From Chara braunii (Eukaryota; Streptophyta; Charophyceae; Charales; Characeae), in NCBI GenBank assembly GCA_003427395.1, contig BFEA01000237.1, positions 48,371 through 103,676 of the forward strand: a stretch of 55,306 nucleotides of DNA, in the 5' to 3' direction. Shown piece by piece: positions 9,890 to 21,498 of the stretch. The notes under the pieces are model-generated. The model saw only the letters and a program-made list of their open reading frames with translations, had not been told where the DNA came from and searched no databases. The translations under genes and the position numbers were made by a program. Position 1 is the first letter of the stretch. Each line of letters opens with the position of its first letter.

Positions 9890-12800
9890 TCGTCCGAATG
9901 TTGTCTAAATGAACGTTGATATATTAAGTCATGAAGTCGTTGATTCACATGTTACAGTACCACAGAAGAAACTNCAGATTGTGGAAGAGTGCTTGCATGT
10001 TTAAATGCTGATACACTTCTGGAGATGCTAACTCGGGTATTACTTGAGCTCACGCNAGGTTCGCCCTAGCCCGTTCCACACTCTCTGGTGTGGAACTGGT
10101 ACTGTGCAGTTCGTCATCAAACCCGTAGAAATAAATCACATATTCAATGTATTTTTTCGCTTTTACCATCTGAAATTCATGTTCTCGTTGAACCTGCCTG
10201 TGGAAGTCCATATCCAAACATGCCTCCTATTTCCATCCTCTTTTCTTGTCTCTGACAGAACTGCACTTTACAACTAGCACCTCACTATCTTTTATGTTTT
10301 TTCGACAGTCTAAGTTGCTAGAGCTGATCAGAGTGCTCCTCTTTGCTTTTTCAGTCAAGGACTACTATTGAACTTGTCCTTAAGAATCCGTCCCGTCATG
10401 AAACCATTGACACTGGCCTGCAAGAATCGTCTTTCTGTTTTTTTTGTTCATATCAAAACTGCTCTGATTGCGTAGCCGGTCATAATCCGATCGAAACAGA
10501 CTCACTAAGACGATTTTGAAAGCTGAATAAAAACACTTGTTCTTTGCGGTTTGGTTCGCACTGATGAGTAGGGTTGACGAGTAAGCGTCGAGTTCGCACT
10601 TCAAACCACCGAAACCTGATGGATGACCCTTCACCGCGTGGTGTGTCGAATTACTATTCAAATGGATGACTGGTTGGTATATTGAATGCACGCTTTTTGT
10701 CTCAACGATATAATAGTCGAATCTGAGTCATGCCAACTTCACAGTTTCCTTCAAATGTCTGACTGGACGCTCCTGCTCTTGATTCTTTCGCGGCTGGTCG
10801 GTTTTTAAATCATACCAGACCGCAACACAAACTCAGTATGATCCACTAACTGCAACCCCAAGACACTCCCCAGAGAAATGACTTGTGATGAGTCGAGTCG
10901 TTGCTCAATCGCTCGTTAGTCTTAAGCGGTATGCTTAGTGAGGGTTTAGAATATTAGCAGTCTTATTACAATTCGAACATTAAATAGTGGAAATGTTTCT
11001 AGATGCACTGCAAGGTTTAGACTGCAAACCACCTGCGCGTCAAACCGACTGTCACAGATTCAGTCCTAAATCCATTCGACCATTCCGTGCACAGGGGCAT
11101 GCATATACTATCAGGCAATGCCCAATGGGAGTGACCATTAGTCATGACTGCTTCCTGTCCTGAGTGACAAGGTATTCCCCGTTCAGACTGGTAGAGTTGA
11201 TCATATCTTTAGATTTCGTTTGGACAAAAGAGTTTCATAGTTCAACTGAAAATCCAATTACGATTACAGGCAGATCCAATGTTTGGCGAAACCACCCTTC
11301 AGCTCATTCCAATCTGATTTATTAAAAAACTCCTAGGTCGCTAAGGTGACTATGAGCATAGCTGGAAAAAAACATAATACCCTCTGCATGGTTACTTCCA
11401 GACTTCAAGGTTGTTCAGTGTCAAAAGTGAAGGTTGGCAATACTCAGGTAAATTCCTCGTTTCGACTTTCCCACGTCCTCTGGTGTCAATCCTTGTTAAC
11501 GTCCTGAAGGCTAATCACAGCTGGTACTAATCACCATCAAGTAAAAACTTTGCGATTAAATAAAAGATATTTCTTAACTGTCCCCTTCTCCCCCGGCGGT
11601 TCATCACTTAGACCCCATACTCAGAGAGGACCGAAAACAATCACTCACCATACTTAGCTGATGTGACAAGGTGACTGCTTCGTCAGCTAGATAGAGCACG
11701 CGTTCACACTCATACAGGGGCACTTAGACTTAATAATGTCGCCACATAAGCACGAACAGGCCCATACAACAGCTCCCTCTTTTACATGCTTGCTCGCGAG
11801 TCCATCTCGACTGAGCAAGCAAAAATGAAAGAACAGGATGCGAAGAGGCTGACTGAAAACCAGAGTTAGAAAAAAAAAAGGATGCAATTTCGAATCTGTG
11901 GTTAAATGCCAACAACATCAGCTCACTCTAACTTTTTCTTATGGGAGTCCAACCTCACCGCGCACGTCCCTTTACCTTCAATTACGGCCAGGTAGGCATA
12001 TTCCAATTGCAAGACAGATAAAAACTTTGTTCTGACCCCCTTTTTACCTTTCACTCCCCTCATCTCAAGAAGGGTGAGAGTAACTGCACGGCACATAGCC
12101 CAGTATAATATGAGATCCCTGATAATAGGCTCTACCGCCAGTTATCACCTCGTCGGCCCTCAAGGTCACGGTACACCATACAGTCTCAATGAGTAGGAAA
12201 GAGCGTCAAGGTCTGCACTGGTTACGGGTTGACAACCTGACTTAAGGGTTATGTAGGTCAGCCTTCGGCTAGTTTTAGGTGTAGCTCGTCCCTCAGACAA
12301 GCCACTCATTCTCAATACATCATTAGTCGTCCACACCTCTAGCTATTTACGGTAATCTGCAACATTAACAAAAGCAATATCCATTATTATGGTCATGCAT
12401 TATCAGATGTCTCCCCGCAACAAACTCATGCCCGGATCGGTTCCCTTCCTCTCAAAATCTCATCACAAGACTTAGAAATTACTCACACACCGAAGTACAA
12501 ATCTCTTCCTTTGAGCCAATCCTGTACAAAAGTCAAACCATTTTTCTTACAAAGAGCCTCATATAAGAATGTCCCAACGCAGTTGATACAGACGACTTAC
12601 TTACTTTGCTTGAAATAACAATATTTCACACCACTTTCTGTCTCCGCTATAGTGAAAGTTAATGAGTAAATGACTCTACGTTACAATCATTAGGTTTACA
12701 AGTCGACTCACGGATGCGCAGGCTCTGATTGAAATCCAGAGTCAAGTGGAAGGAAGCAGTCTCGAGTCAGTAGCTAAATGACATCTTTCAACCACAAGGC

Positions 12801-13560
12801 TCTGCCACAGGTCTAGTCGCATATTATCACTCATCAACTTAGTTTCCCGTCATCACTCGTCGTGATGGAGACAGATTGACAAATGACAACAGTGAGCAAA
12901 TACGGTGATGTCAATGAGAACCGAGTCCATATCCCCAAGCTAGCATACCCCCAAGACGCTTTCTCTCTCCCAGGGGCTGTCACCGTGAGAAGACCTCTGA
13001 GCTCACAACACTCTCCCTGCATACATCAAGAAAGGAAACATTGTCACATCAACTCCATACGAACTACAGAGAACGCTCGAGAAGGTCCTCCCTCTTTGTC
13101 ATGCAGTCCTCCGTAACCACCTCTCGCGTGCTGTCCTCCACCAATCTCGAGTTCTCGATGGACCAGTCCTCTCTTTACTCGCGCCCTCGATGCACGGTGC
13201 CTCACCATTTGCCCGGCCAGAGCACGCACATTAACTCTTTCCTTTTCGCTCACTCGAAAGCGGCTACCACAGTGGCCGCTGCTTATTGCCCACGGCAGTC
13301 AGGCTGACGTCAACAAATAGTCGTTTGGTTACCACCGCTTGCGTCTCTCTCCCCCTCGATCGTGGTTGCTTGCCCTTTCATTAGCGATGACATCAACCGC
13401 ATGGCAGATCCTTTTTCTCTCGTCCACTCACATTTCTCGTGCAAGCACACTTGCGCACACTTTTCAGTCTAACCACGCTAGTCTCTTCGTCGCCTCAAGT
13501 TGACTATCGGATCGCTCTCAACAGGTTTAGGAGGCTAAAAAAACGTCAGTTGCGAACTCT
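9890..13560 (-). other. 3' LTR body without recognisable gene
   Basis: This stretch is collinear with about 26742-30380 in the right LTR. Short reading frames on both strands exist in one or both copies (for example 10380-10691 minus against 27147-27365 minus, and 13041-13307 plus against 29824-30114 plus). They are shifted, shortened or have no family I know. The right copy has about 40 extra bases near 27536-27580. Single n at 9974 and 10056. Confidence 0.6.
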
Positions 13561-13576
13561 GAGGCAACAGTTGATG

Positions 13577-14215
13577 TCAACAGCACCTCATAGGCTCGCG
13601 TGCCCCTCTCTGCAACTCCCCTGCACGTGTTGGTCTCTCGACCTCTCTTCTCGACCCCGCTGTCTGTCCCTTCCCTACCGCGCCTGTTTCACCCTCAGTC
13701 CCCTCACTGTCGTGAGCTCGCTTCGGGCCCTCGCTCCACTGGGCCTGCCAGCGGGTGGTATCAACGGATCTGGTCCAGCCCATGCCAGGACTGGATATCC
13801 GCCTCTCTGTCACTCATCTCGGACTCCCCTTAGAGTCCCGTTCCCCATGCTGTACCTCCCTGGTCGTAGTCCCAGTTGAGGAGTCATCCTCATGGTAAGT
13901 GACGGTCACCCTCATCCCTGCGGTCACCCCGTCACGCCTGCACATCCGCTCGGCCCTGTTGCGCGCCTCAGTAATCGCAGCCTGCAGGTCCTTCGTCCCT
14001 CCTCATTTCCTGCTCCCTACGGCCACACACGTTAATTTTTAACCTCACCTCCCCGAAAGGCTTACCGTAGGTATAGTTTCCACTACAGTGCCCTTCTCGT
14101 CCTCTCTCTCCAACATCCAGGAATACTTTATATATCTCGGCCTGTAACCGCGCAGGCCATTTCGGTCCGCCATATCCACTCCGAATAGCCAGACCTCGTT
14201 CCTAAGTGCATGCGC
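13577..14215 (-). pseudogene. LTR-internal ORF X, damaged copy
   Basis: This is the left counterpart of the frame at 30663-31031. On the minus strand the start matches (NEVWLFGVDMADRNGLRGYR, then RYIKYSWMLEREDE), but small indels break it in the DGEVRL..REQE region. Further downstream a frame is open to about 13577, where the right copy has a stop. No family is recognised. Two copies damaged at different points suggest an ancestral longer frame. Confidence 0.4.
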
Positions 14216-14326
14216 TCAAATGGCTCACGCTAGCATTCACTAGTCTGGCACCAGACTAGAGGCATTAAGGAGATGAGATAACCCTCGAACACCCACGGCT
14301 CACCCCAGATAGCCAACTTCTTTTCT

Positions 14327-14334
14327 CTTTTATA
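14327..14334 (-). promoter_or_regulatory. TATA box of the 3' LTR
   Basis: CTTTTATA on the plus strand reads TATAAAAG on the minus strand, about 210 bases inside the outer edge of the LTR. It is conserved at 31151-31158 in the other LTR. This is the expected place for a retrotransposon promoter. Confidence 0.5.
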
Positions 14335-14543
14335 GGCTCTCTTCATATCATGACCCCTGTGTTCTGAATGGGGGAGCTACAACCCTGGCTCCAGTATTCC
14401 GTTTTTTCAGTCAATGTGTAACTCACAATTTAATGAAATAAAATAAAAATAAAACAAAAGCGAAAAATTATGGGATAGGACCCCAACGGTCATAGCGCCG
14501 ACTTTCTGCGCGAAGTGACTGCCTTGGCAAGGGTCCCATAACG

Positions 14544-15417
14544 GGACACTGACTGACAAACCTCCTGGTCTAAAAGGAAACATTGGATTATAGTTGTCGG
14601 GTGCTCGTGTCCGATGGCAAGGAGGGGGCTTATGACCCTCTTCAGGGGTGATAAGCTTTTTACCGATGCGGACGCGGGTCGCCCCTCTCTTAGGGTCCTA
14701 CCGCGCGGCTCCCGTTCGAGTCTCCCAACCATCGGCACAAAAATGACAGGCCAGTTCAGTCTGGCCACAGACTGTAGCCGCGTTCGGAATTTGAACCGTT
14801 GGCCTTCCCACGAAGTGATAGGCCGAACGAAAAATAAATAATAGTAGTAATAATAATGATAATTGTAGAAAATTTTGAAAGATAAGGAAATCGTAACATC
14901 AAAGTGACACGAAACCACCAGATTTCCTCGAACTAAAACGCGGGTTCAAATCTGAAGATTTTTTTTTTTTTTTTTTCCTTCTCTCTTTTTGACTACGACT
15001 TCTGCCCCGTATACCTAACCCATAACCTAGCAGAGGGGCACTCGGTGCGCAGTAGAAAAAACTGCGCCGGTGTCTTTACCTTCGCGTCCCTGGGCGAACC
15101 CGACGGCTACCACGACCACAGACCGGTAGTGTTCTGCTGTACAGCAGGGCGTCGAGTCTGCGTGGACCAATGGAAAGTCCAGTGGCACACCCTTTTGCCG
15201 AAGGAAAAGCCAACTGGACTTGTCCCTGTCGAGGTACGGCTCATATACCATGCCTGTAGGGGTTCGGGACACGCCTAACAAACAGCAAAGGTCGGGACGG
15301 TACCGGTACTGAGCAGAAATCCGGCGCACAAAGGAGGGTCGGGACACCGTGCGCTCCGACATGATACCAAACCCCCACCCAGCGTCCCGGCTGGGTCCAA
15401 ATGCACCGGTTGAAAAG
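14544..15417. other. Between 3' LTR and plus-strand promoter, no gene
   Basis: Contains a short AATA/TAATAA-rich patch near 14830-14870, a T run at about 14959-14976 and a perfect 14-bp palindrome CTGCTGTACAGCAG at 15134-15147. A minus-strand open frame (15027-15554) covers the likely promoter and has no recognisable feature. The GC-rich part from about 15050 could be the U3 of another LTR pointing to the plus strand. Confidence 0.4.
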
Positions 15418-15424
15418 TATAAAA
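15418..15424 (+). promoter_or_regulatory. TATA box upstream of ORF at 15653
   Basis: TATAAAA with GC-rich sequence before it and a pyrimidine-rich leader after it. A start about 30 bases downstream would give a leader of roughly 200 bases to the ATG at 15653. Confidence 0.5.
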
Positions 15425-15652
15425 CAACGCACAACTTAAGGTTCTCATTCATTTTCACCACATCACAGCGATTTATCGTAGCGCTCTTGTGTCGATCATT
15501 GGACTTTTCCTCGTCGTAGTACGTTCCTTTTTCTCTTCTCCTTCCTTTCGTCAAACACTTGGCTTAGCCGTGTGACCTGCGCCTCGTAGATCTTTGTTGT
15601 ACACCTTTTCTCCTTTCGTTTTTCTTCTTTGAATAACACTCAGCCCAACACC

Positions 15653-16123
15653 ATGCCTGAGGCACGTAGAGGACAGGGAAGAGGAAGAGGAGGGAGAGGG
15701 GGTAAGGCTCGGGAGGAACCGCCGGTCCGTGCACGGCGTGACTATAGCTCTGAGGAGGAGGAGGAAGAGATACGAGTTTATGGGGTGCACTCAAGGTCTT
15801 ATCCGCGCCACCCGCTCTTTGCATGGTACGAAAGGACTCCTTCCCCTGAAATGATGGAGTACTTCCGGAAAAAGTTTGAAGCGCGCTATGGCGCGCCCAG
15901 CACTTCCTCACCTCCTTACACTCCCAAAACTCCTATCACTCCCACAACAAGTAAAGCTCTAGTGTCTGTTCCACCATCCTCTACCCCTTGCACAGTGTCT
16001 TCGCCCTCTCACTCCAGTAACTGCATTCTTTTCAACATCTTCTTTCTTCTTTCTCTATTACATATCGAACTCATGGCGATTTCCTATATCCTGTACAAGC
16101 GTGATTTCTTCTCATCTCTCTAA
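15653..16123 (+). CDS. Hypothetical basic/acidic protein, gag-like amino terminus
   Basis: I prefer the ATG at 15653, in the context ACACCATGCC, over the in-frame ATG at 15629. Residues about 2-30 are Arg/Gly-rich (GRGRGGRGG). A run of glutamates follows (EEEEEE), then a folded-looking patch with HPLFAWYERTPSPEMMEYFR, then a Ser/Thr/Pro-rich tail. The last 35 residues are hydrophobic and unlike the rest. They may be intron: a donor-like GTAAAG is at 15951 and a pyrimidine-rich acceptor-like CAG ends at 16017. Arg-Gly and acidic stretches are common at retroelement gag amino termini, but I do not recognise this protein. It lies opposite in strand to element 1 and inside its 3' region, so it may be a nested insertion. 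Confidence 0.45.
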   Translation: MPEARRGQGRGRGGRGGKAREEPPVRARRDYSSEEEEEEIRVYGVHSRSYPRHPLFAWYERTPSPEMMEYFRKKFEARYGAPSTSSPPYTPKTPITPTTSKALVSVPPSSTPCTVSSPSHSSNCILFNIFFLLSLLHIELMAISYILYKRDFFSSL

Positions 16124-17370
16124 ATCAAATTTTATTCCAAAAATTTCCAGTTCATACTTCACCTCATAGCATCTCTGGGTTGAGAATTTGAATACCTTAA
16201 GGCCAGGGGTGCTGGTTCCTCATGAACTAGGCCACTTGTTGGCCACCAAATAAGCTTCAAAAGGATTATATTTTCACTTTTTCGTTTGCTGCTGGTTCTG
16301 ACCTCTCTGTTATTCTTAAATTTGTTCTCAATCAGAATTTTATGGTAGAGAAAGGTTACCTTAACCTTCACTTTGGCTATAAAATCGAAGACATAGCCAG
16401 TCTGATGCCAATGCTTGGGACACTTGTCCAATCTGCCACGCTGAGAGTATGATATACCAAACCTTTTTTCTGCTTTTTGGCCTGAGTGAGGTATTTTCTC
16501 AACTTCTCAAGTGACCAAGGGGATACCAAACCCTGTCTTCTTTCTCTGGTCTGAGTGAGGTGTCTTCTTTCTCTGATCTGAGTGAGGTGTCTTCTCAGAC
16601 AGAAGGAGGGGGATACCAAACCCCTTTTCTTTTCTCTGGTATGGGAACTTCAGATAAGTCTTTATATACCTGCAAAACAGCGAGTCCCACAGACAACAGA
16701 CTATACCCCAGCAAGCAGATCCCTTAATAATTATCAGCCGAGCAACAAGTAAACGAAATAAAACCCAAAATAAAATAAAATAATAAAATAATAAACACAG
16801 CAAGACAATTTTTCACACCTAAGAGTTATTAATTGCCTTGGTTTTGGCCCACCACTGCCCAAGAATGACAGATGTCCCGTCAGTCTGACATACCCCATTT
16901 GGCCCGCCTCAGGCCAGAACTAGTCAGACCATTTGTCTTGACAACCCCTTTGACTTGCCTCCAGGTTAGGACCAGCATACCCACTCGGGGATCGACTTTC
17001 CCACCAGTTTTTGGCCAAGAGCGCTTGCTGCTCCGCCCAGATTTTTGAACGTAGGACCCGGTCTAACTACGATTCAAGGCTCTGGCTAACCTTACTGGAT
17101 TGCATCCTCTGACTACGATAGGGTTCCAGCTGACTTTTCGACCTCACAGGCCAGACCCCCGGAGCCTTAGCTTCAGTCGACTACGAAATTCGACACTCGC
17201 GTCGGGGACTTGCTGACCCCACCAGATTGCAACCTACTGCGGTAAGGCTTTGGCTAGCCCCGACAATCAATGCATCCTTAGGTTAGAGAAGAAGATCTCA
17301 GGCACAGACAATCAGACTAGCATTTCATAACCCACAAGCAGACTGCCCATGCCCCATAACAGGACAAACA
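16124..17370. other. 3' non-coding region of element 1
   Basis: No gene. Around 16440-16650 short repeats occur: GATACCAAACC three times, and about 27-bp units of TCTGAGTGAGGTGTCTTC. The stretch 16750-16800 is (AAATA)-rich. Pairing stretches such as GGGGATACCAAACCCC suggest that structured repeats begin here, but they are less regular than those after 17379. Confidence 0.5.
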
Positions 17371-17378
17371 TTTCCCAA

Positions 17379-17780
17379 GAGACGTTCTTTCAGTCTCAAG
17401 AGGCACTGAACAGCAACATGATAACCAACACTAAAGCATTGCAGAAGACCTCCCTTCAGTCTTAAGAAGGATGCTTAGTGCTAGCCCCAGGGAGGTCCCT
17501 TCCCTCAACTGGGAATTTTTTTTTCAAGAGACGTTCCTTCAGTCTCAAGGAAATACTGAAATGCTGATCTCAGAGAGGTCCCTTCCCTCATCTGAGTGAA
17601 GACAGGCAACTTAGTTAAGAAACACGAAGCTCCCCTACTGACAACTCTCAGTCACGTAAAGTTGGGCTTCTTTATGCCTGTCCTCATCTGAATTTCTTGG
17701 ATGGACAACTTAGTTACAGACACGAAGTCCTTTTGCTGACAGTCCTTAATCAGACAGAACCGAACTTCTTTATGTCCATC
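17379..17780. repeat. Stem-loop array 2: three hairpin types in element 1 3' region
   Basis: Type 1 has a 9-base loop (G/C)T(T/C)C(T/C)TTCA with arms GAGAC/GTCTC (17379, 17528) and AAGAC/GTCTT (17445). Type 2 has the loop GAGGTCCCTTCCCTCA with arms CCCAG/CTGGG (17486/17509) and CTCAGA/TCTGAG (17569/17591). Type 3 is two 81-82-nt units with outer arms GACAGGCA/TGCCTGTC (17601/17675) and GATGGACA/TGTCCATC (17700/17773), and inner arms GAAGC/GCTTC and GAAGT/ACTTC. Inside the type 3 arms, ACTTAGTTA, ACACGAAG and CTTCTTTA are shared. Arms differ between units but stay complementary. Confidence 0.8.
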
Positions 17781-18330
17781 ATGTTTTTCTTTTTATCATA
17801 AAAATAATATTGATTACATCTTTCGATGTGTCACAGCCATGAGTTCCTCAGGTCTTTGACACTGTGTCAATTCTCATGAAAATTGTATCTCACAGTCATT
17901 TCTCCCACTCTCAGGGGTTTGACACTCATGGATCGACTGTAGTCGTGCATCAAAGATATAAACTTATTAACTCTATCGCTTGCTGAAACAAAAAATTAAC
18001 TGACATGCTGAAAATTTGAAATGTTGAATTGACCATGCAAAAACGATCACAGTTTGTTGAAAATTCAGTTTTTCTATCTCATTGTCTTACTGTAATTTTC
18101 TCTCAGTTCTCTGGAACTGTTCTTTCACTTGGATGGTTGACCCTTTCTTCCTCTCTTTGTGGTCATTGTAGGGATCAGATCAAGGTCTCTGAAAATAAAC
18201 TTACGAAGTCTTGACCCTTACACCATGTCATGAACCCTGGATTCATCCATCTCTGATATCTCATAGACTTTGCCTTCTGCCTCTCCTATGATTTTGTAAG
18301 GACCAAGTCATCTATTCTGTAAGGACCAAG
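17781..18330. other. Non-coding between array 2 and integrase end
   Basis: AT-rich with no gene. A short tandem duplication of GTAAGGACCAAGTCATCT at about 18296-18337 overlaps the decayed 3' end of the integrase frame. Confidence 0.5.
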
Positions 18331-19753
18331 TCATCTGGGCTCCAACCATTTAGTCCACTGCATTTCAAGAGAACTATCGAACAGAAGGGCAACATTACCA
18401 ACTTTCAGTTTCTCTTTTTTTATATATTTTTTCTTATTCCATCTTTCTTGATCTGATAGTTTGCTGGATGCCATTCTCTCTGCAGCATCCATCACTGCTT
18501 GATCAACTTCTGATATTTGTCTCATTCTGATCTGGAGGAGCTCTGAAATAGAATAGTCTCTGTCACTTTCTTCACTTGACCATGTCTTGACAATGTTCTC
18601 AATAGGCAAAGTAGCATATCGGTCATACCACAGAGTAAATAGAGCATAGTCAGTAGTCCTTTTGACTGTGATGTTGTCAGTATATACATCGACTCTTAAT
18701 ACTTTCGGCCAGTTACAAAGATTTCCTTCACACCACTTGGTCAATGAGTCTTTCAAAGTTATGTGACCTCTTTCAACAGGTGGATTCGCTTGAGGATGGT
18801 AAATAGTCACATACCGAATTCTGACACCCAATCTGAGAGTGGTTCTACTTACAATCTCATTTTTGAACTCTGATCCTCTGTATGAGACAAACTCTCTGAT
18901 AAAAGGATACCTGAGATAGACTTCCTCTATCCCGTCAGTCACTTGCTCGGTTGTCTTCCTTTTCAGAGTTTTTGCCTCAACATATCCAGAGAAATTCTCT
19001 CTCATATTTAGTATATATCTCATCTCGCCCTTGCCTAAAAGCATGATGATGAGATCTAAATGAACTCTGCTACCCGACTCTACCAAAATAGTAGCAAATA
19101 AAGGTTCAATCATTCTTGTAGTAGACCTCTTTTGACATAACACACATGATTTACACAATCTAAAAATCATGTCTCTCATGTCAAGGCAGAAGTAGAATTT
19201 AACAGTCTTAGAGTAGGTTGCCTCAGCAGCCGTGTGGCCACCTGCAACCCCCTCATGTAGAGCAACAATTATTTCTTACTGTCTCTCTTTACCACTGACC
19301 ACTCTTAGTGGAGTTAGTCCTCCCTTACCATCCACAAAGAGATGTCCTCTGTTTAATCTAAATTTCTTCCTTGAATTTTTACAATAATATTCTTTTAGCT
19401 GTTCTTTTTCCATCTTCTTACCAATCTCTTGATAACTCTTACCATATTCTTCAGAAATGAAAAATATCTCTTCCTCCTTCTTTTCATCTTCTTCTTCCTT
19501 TGAACCAGAGTTTCTCGACTTCGTGAGCAGCCACAATAGCTGCGTTAATTTTAGCATACCAATTATTTGACTCATCCTCTTCTTCTTTCCCAAGAATCGA
19601 CTCATAAACATAGGCATTAGGGATCTTTCCCCAGCTGTCTCTCTCTTCATGCCACAAACTCCACTTATAAGAGCGTGGTACTTCATAATCTTCATCGTCC
19701 TTTTCATTTAGAAAATTATCAACATAGGCTGATTCTTCAATCGTCCTGTTCAC
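18331..19753 (-). pseudogene. Ty3/gypsy integrase with preceding linker, inactive
   Basis: Integrase joins element cDNA to host DNA. Reading from 19753 there is an acidic linker, then HLFVDGKGGLTPLRVV, which is typical just upstream of integrase. A single in-frame TAA (19276-19278) follows, then a zinc-binding module (HEGVAGGH, later CKSCVLC) and the catalytic core. The first Asp is present (HLDLIIM) and the Glu is present (HPQANPPVERGH). The central Asp of the usual DNGSEF motif is Tyr (SYRGSEF), so catalysis should be lost. The carboxy end has the family's KVGNVALLFDSSLE and then WTKWLEPR before a stop. Frames on both sides of the TAA are the same. Reverse transcriptase lies upstream. The match to the gypsy class is strong, the decay is clear. 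Confidence 0.88.
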
Positions 19754-19838
19754 ATTTTTCTTTCATCTTTTCTCTACTCCATCCTGCTCAGGCCATCCGC
19801 TCTGTTTTTTTCAGTAGGAATTTTTTTCCAGCTTAAAA

Positions 19839-20433
19839 TCAAAAGTCCAGTACTGCCACACCATTAGTCCAACCTTGAGGTACCACACAAATCTGAATGA
19901 GCCCTCTTGGCGTGTGCATGTCAGTCATTGGTCGGCTAGTGGGATCAATGGAGAACTGATCATAGCCAGAATACAGATCAACTAGAAAATAAATGCATCG
20001 ACCAGCAAAAGATTCAGAGAGGATATCAGTTTCAGTAAGACTACATGCGTCACGTACCGTGACAAAGTTTAACTTCTGAAGATTCTGTGTCCATCAGCAG
20101 GTTCAGCAACGTTAAAAGCAATCTTCTTATCAAGATATTTTACAACCTCTGCCTCTTCTTTCAGGGCATATTTGGTCGGCCTATCATTCCATGGAACATG
20201 CTCAACTATCCAAATTTTGACCATCTTGATTATATCCACGTCCAACCGCTCCCTTTTTTCATCATTAAAGGAGAATGCACCAGAGACCGCTCCCTTTCTT
20301 CATCATTAAAGGGGAATGCACCAGAGAACTCCTGACACATTTTGAAGATATATTTTTTTTCTTTAGGCAGGATAAACTGATCCGAGCCTATCTTCATCGT
20401 GTCAAATCTCTCTTTGGTAACTCTATTCCCCAA
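19839..20433 (-). pseudogene. Reverse transcriptase, frameshifted and truncated
   Basis: Three frames are needed. The first (20433-20230) holds a linker ending near a 36-bp tandem duplication (about 20248-20320). The second holds IVEHVPWNDRPTKYALKEEA and FNVAEPADGHRIF, the thumb-side entry of gypsy reverse transcriptases. The third holds FLVDLYSGYDQF (catalytic Asp of motif A), MTDMHTPRGLIQICV and VPQGWTNGVAV (motif B), then stops at 19839. The YxDD motif and the whole RNase H domain are missing before the linker at 19753. The GWTN form of motif B recalls a clade I associate with fungal and charophyte gypsy elements, from memory. The gene cannot encode an active enzyme. Confidence 0.85.
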
Positions 20434-20667
20434 TTTTGCTGATTCTTTTTCAGTGCTTCATCATAATCCTTTTCTATTAGGACTGCCACCAGGTTTTTCT
20501 TCATCCCCTTGGGCTTGTATTTTCTTTTTGACTCAGTGACTATTTTCCTAAAAAATGATGAATCGATGCAAATTTTAATTTCATCCTTCCTCTCTTAGCA
20601 GTCTCTACAGTTTTCTCAAATGCTTCAATTCGTCAATCTTCATCTTTGAGATTACCAAGGGCCTTTA

Positions 20668-21412
20668 TCATTTTTGAAACTTGATTAAATATACTGAAAT
20701 TTCTTCTTTTACCTCTTGTTTGCCTTCTTCTCTTAGTCTCCTAGTCTTTTCAATAGACTCTGATTTGTTGATTGAATTAGCAGACAATCGATGCTTGAAA
20801 TCATTTTTATTGCAGACCGTAAAAGTTTGTTCCTGAGAAGTCTCTGGATCCTGTAGGCCGATCCAGGATGACCCTTCATGACTGAAAAATTGGACTGCCT
20901 TCATTCTATGCAAGAATGGAGTGCCCAAGATAAAATTATGGTCAAGTTCTGACACTACAAAACTCAATAATTCCACTACTATAGTCCCAACTCTGATTGG
21001 AAGATTGTCAATAAATCCTGCTACAAAAAAGTTCTCCTGCAATATTACTCATTATATTTTGTGCAGGTCTGTCAATAGATAAATCACAAGTCTTCATTGT
21101 TGTTCGAGATAGAAGTATCATCTCTGCCCCAGAGTTCACTAAGGTTCGAATCTTCACTTGATTAATATAAACAATTAGGTGTCCACATCCCATGGTTGTG
21201 AATCTCATCTTGCAACCTGGTAGTGATCTGTTCACCTGACTGGAAAAAATTGATCCAAAATCATTAACTTCTAATATCTTCTTCTCAATCAACTTCTTTA
21301 GTTCTTCTCTTAACTTAGGTGTTAGAGTCATGGCTTCCTTGAATGATAAAGTCACTTCTGTCTCTTCCAACATATTGGTAATTATGTCAGAAATCACTGT
21401 CACATCTTCCAA
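20668..21412 (-). pseudogene. Retropepsin-like aspartic protease, inactive
   Basis: The frame 21412-21008 carries INQVKIRTLVNSGAEMILLS, which matches the active-site strand of gypsy proteases, but the catalytic Asp of the DSGA motif is Asn. A frameshift near 21040 moves the rest to 21042-20668, where VVSELDHNFILGTPFLHRMK is the family's carboxy-terminal ILG(T/M)P(F/W)L strand. The enzyme would have processed the gag-pol polyprotein. It lies between gag and reverse transcriptase in the usual order. Lysine- and glutamate-rich sequence flanks it. Confidence 0.82.
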
Positions 21413-21498
21413 ATCACTCTTGGGAATAAATTTCCTCTCCCTTCCTTGTTTATTCTTTCTATGGGAAAGTTGTGGTTCTGGGTCATCAAGAATATTAA

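Larger units (their letters stand above)
7753..14543 (-). repeat. Element 1 3' LTR (about 6.8 kb)
   Basis: This is the left copy of a very long direct repeat whose right copy is 25366-31367. Both start on the plus strand with TGTCGCAC followed by a T run, and homology stops at ATAACG (14538-14543 here). By eye roughly nine bases in ten match in the stretches compared. The right copy lies five bases from a primer-binding site, so the pair are LTRs of a minus-strand element. This copy carries an extra 0.7-kb tandem duplication (8416-9888). I could not find matching target-site duplications or a clear polypurine tract. Confidence 0.75.

Noticed and set aside
14770-14960. B-box-like GGTTCAAATTCC (minus, 14790) and GGGTTCAAATC (plus, 14941) followed by a T run, as in pol III genes
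   Set aside because: T-stem partners do not pair and no A box is found at the right spacing.
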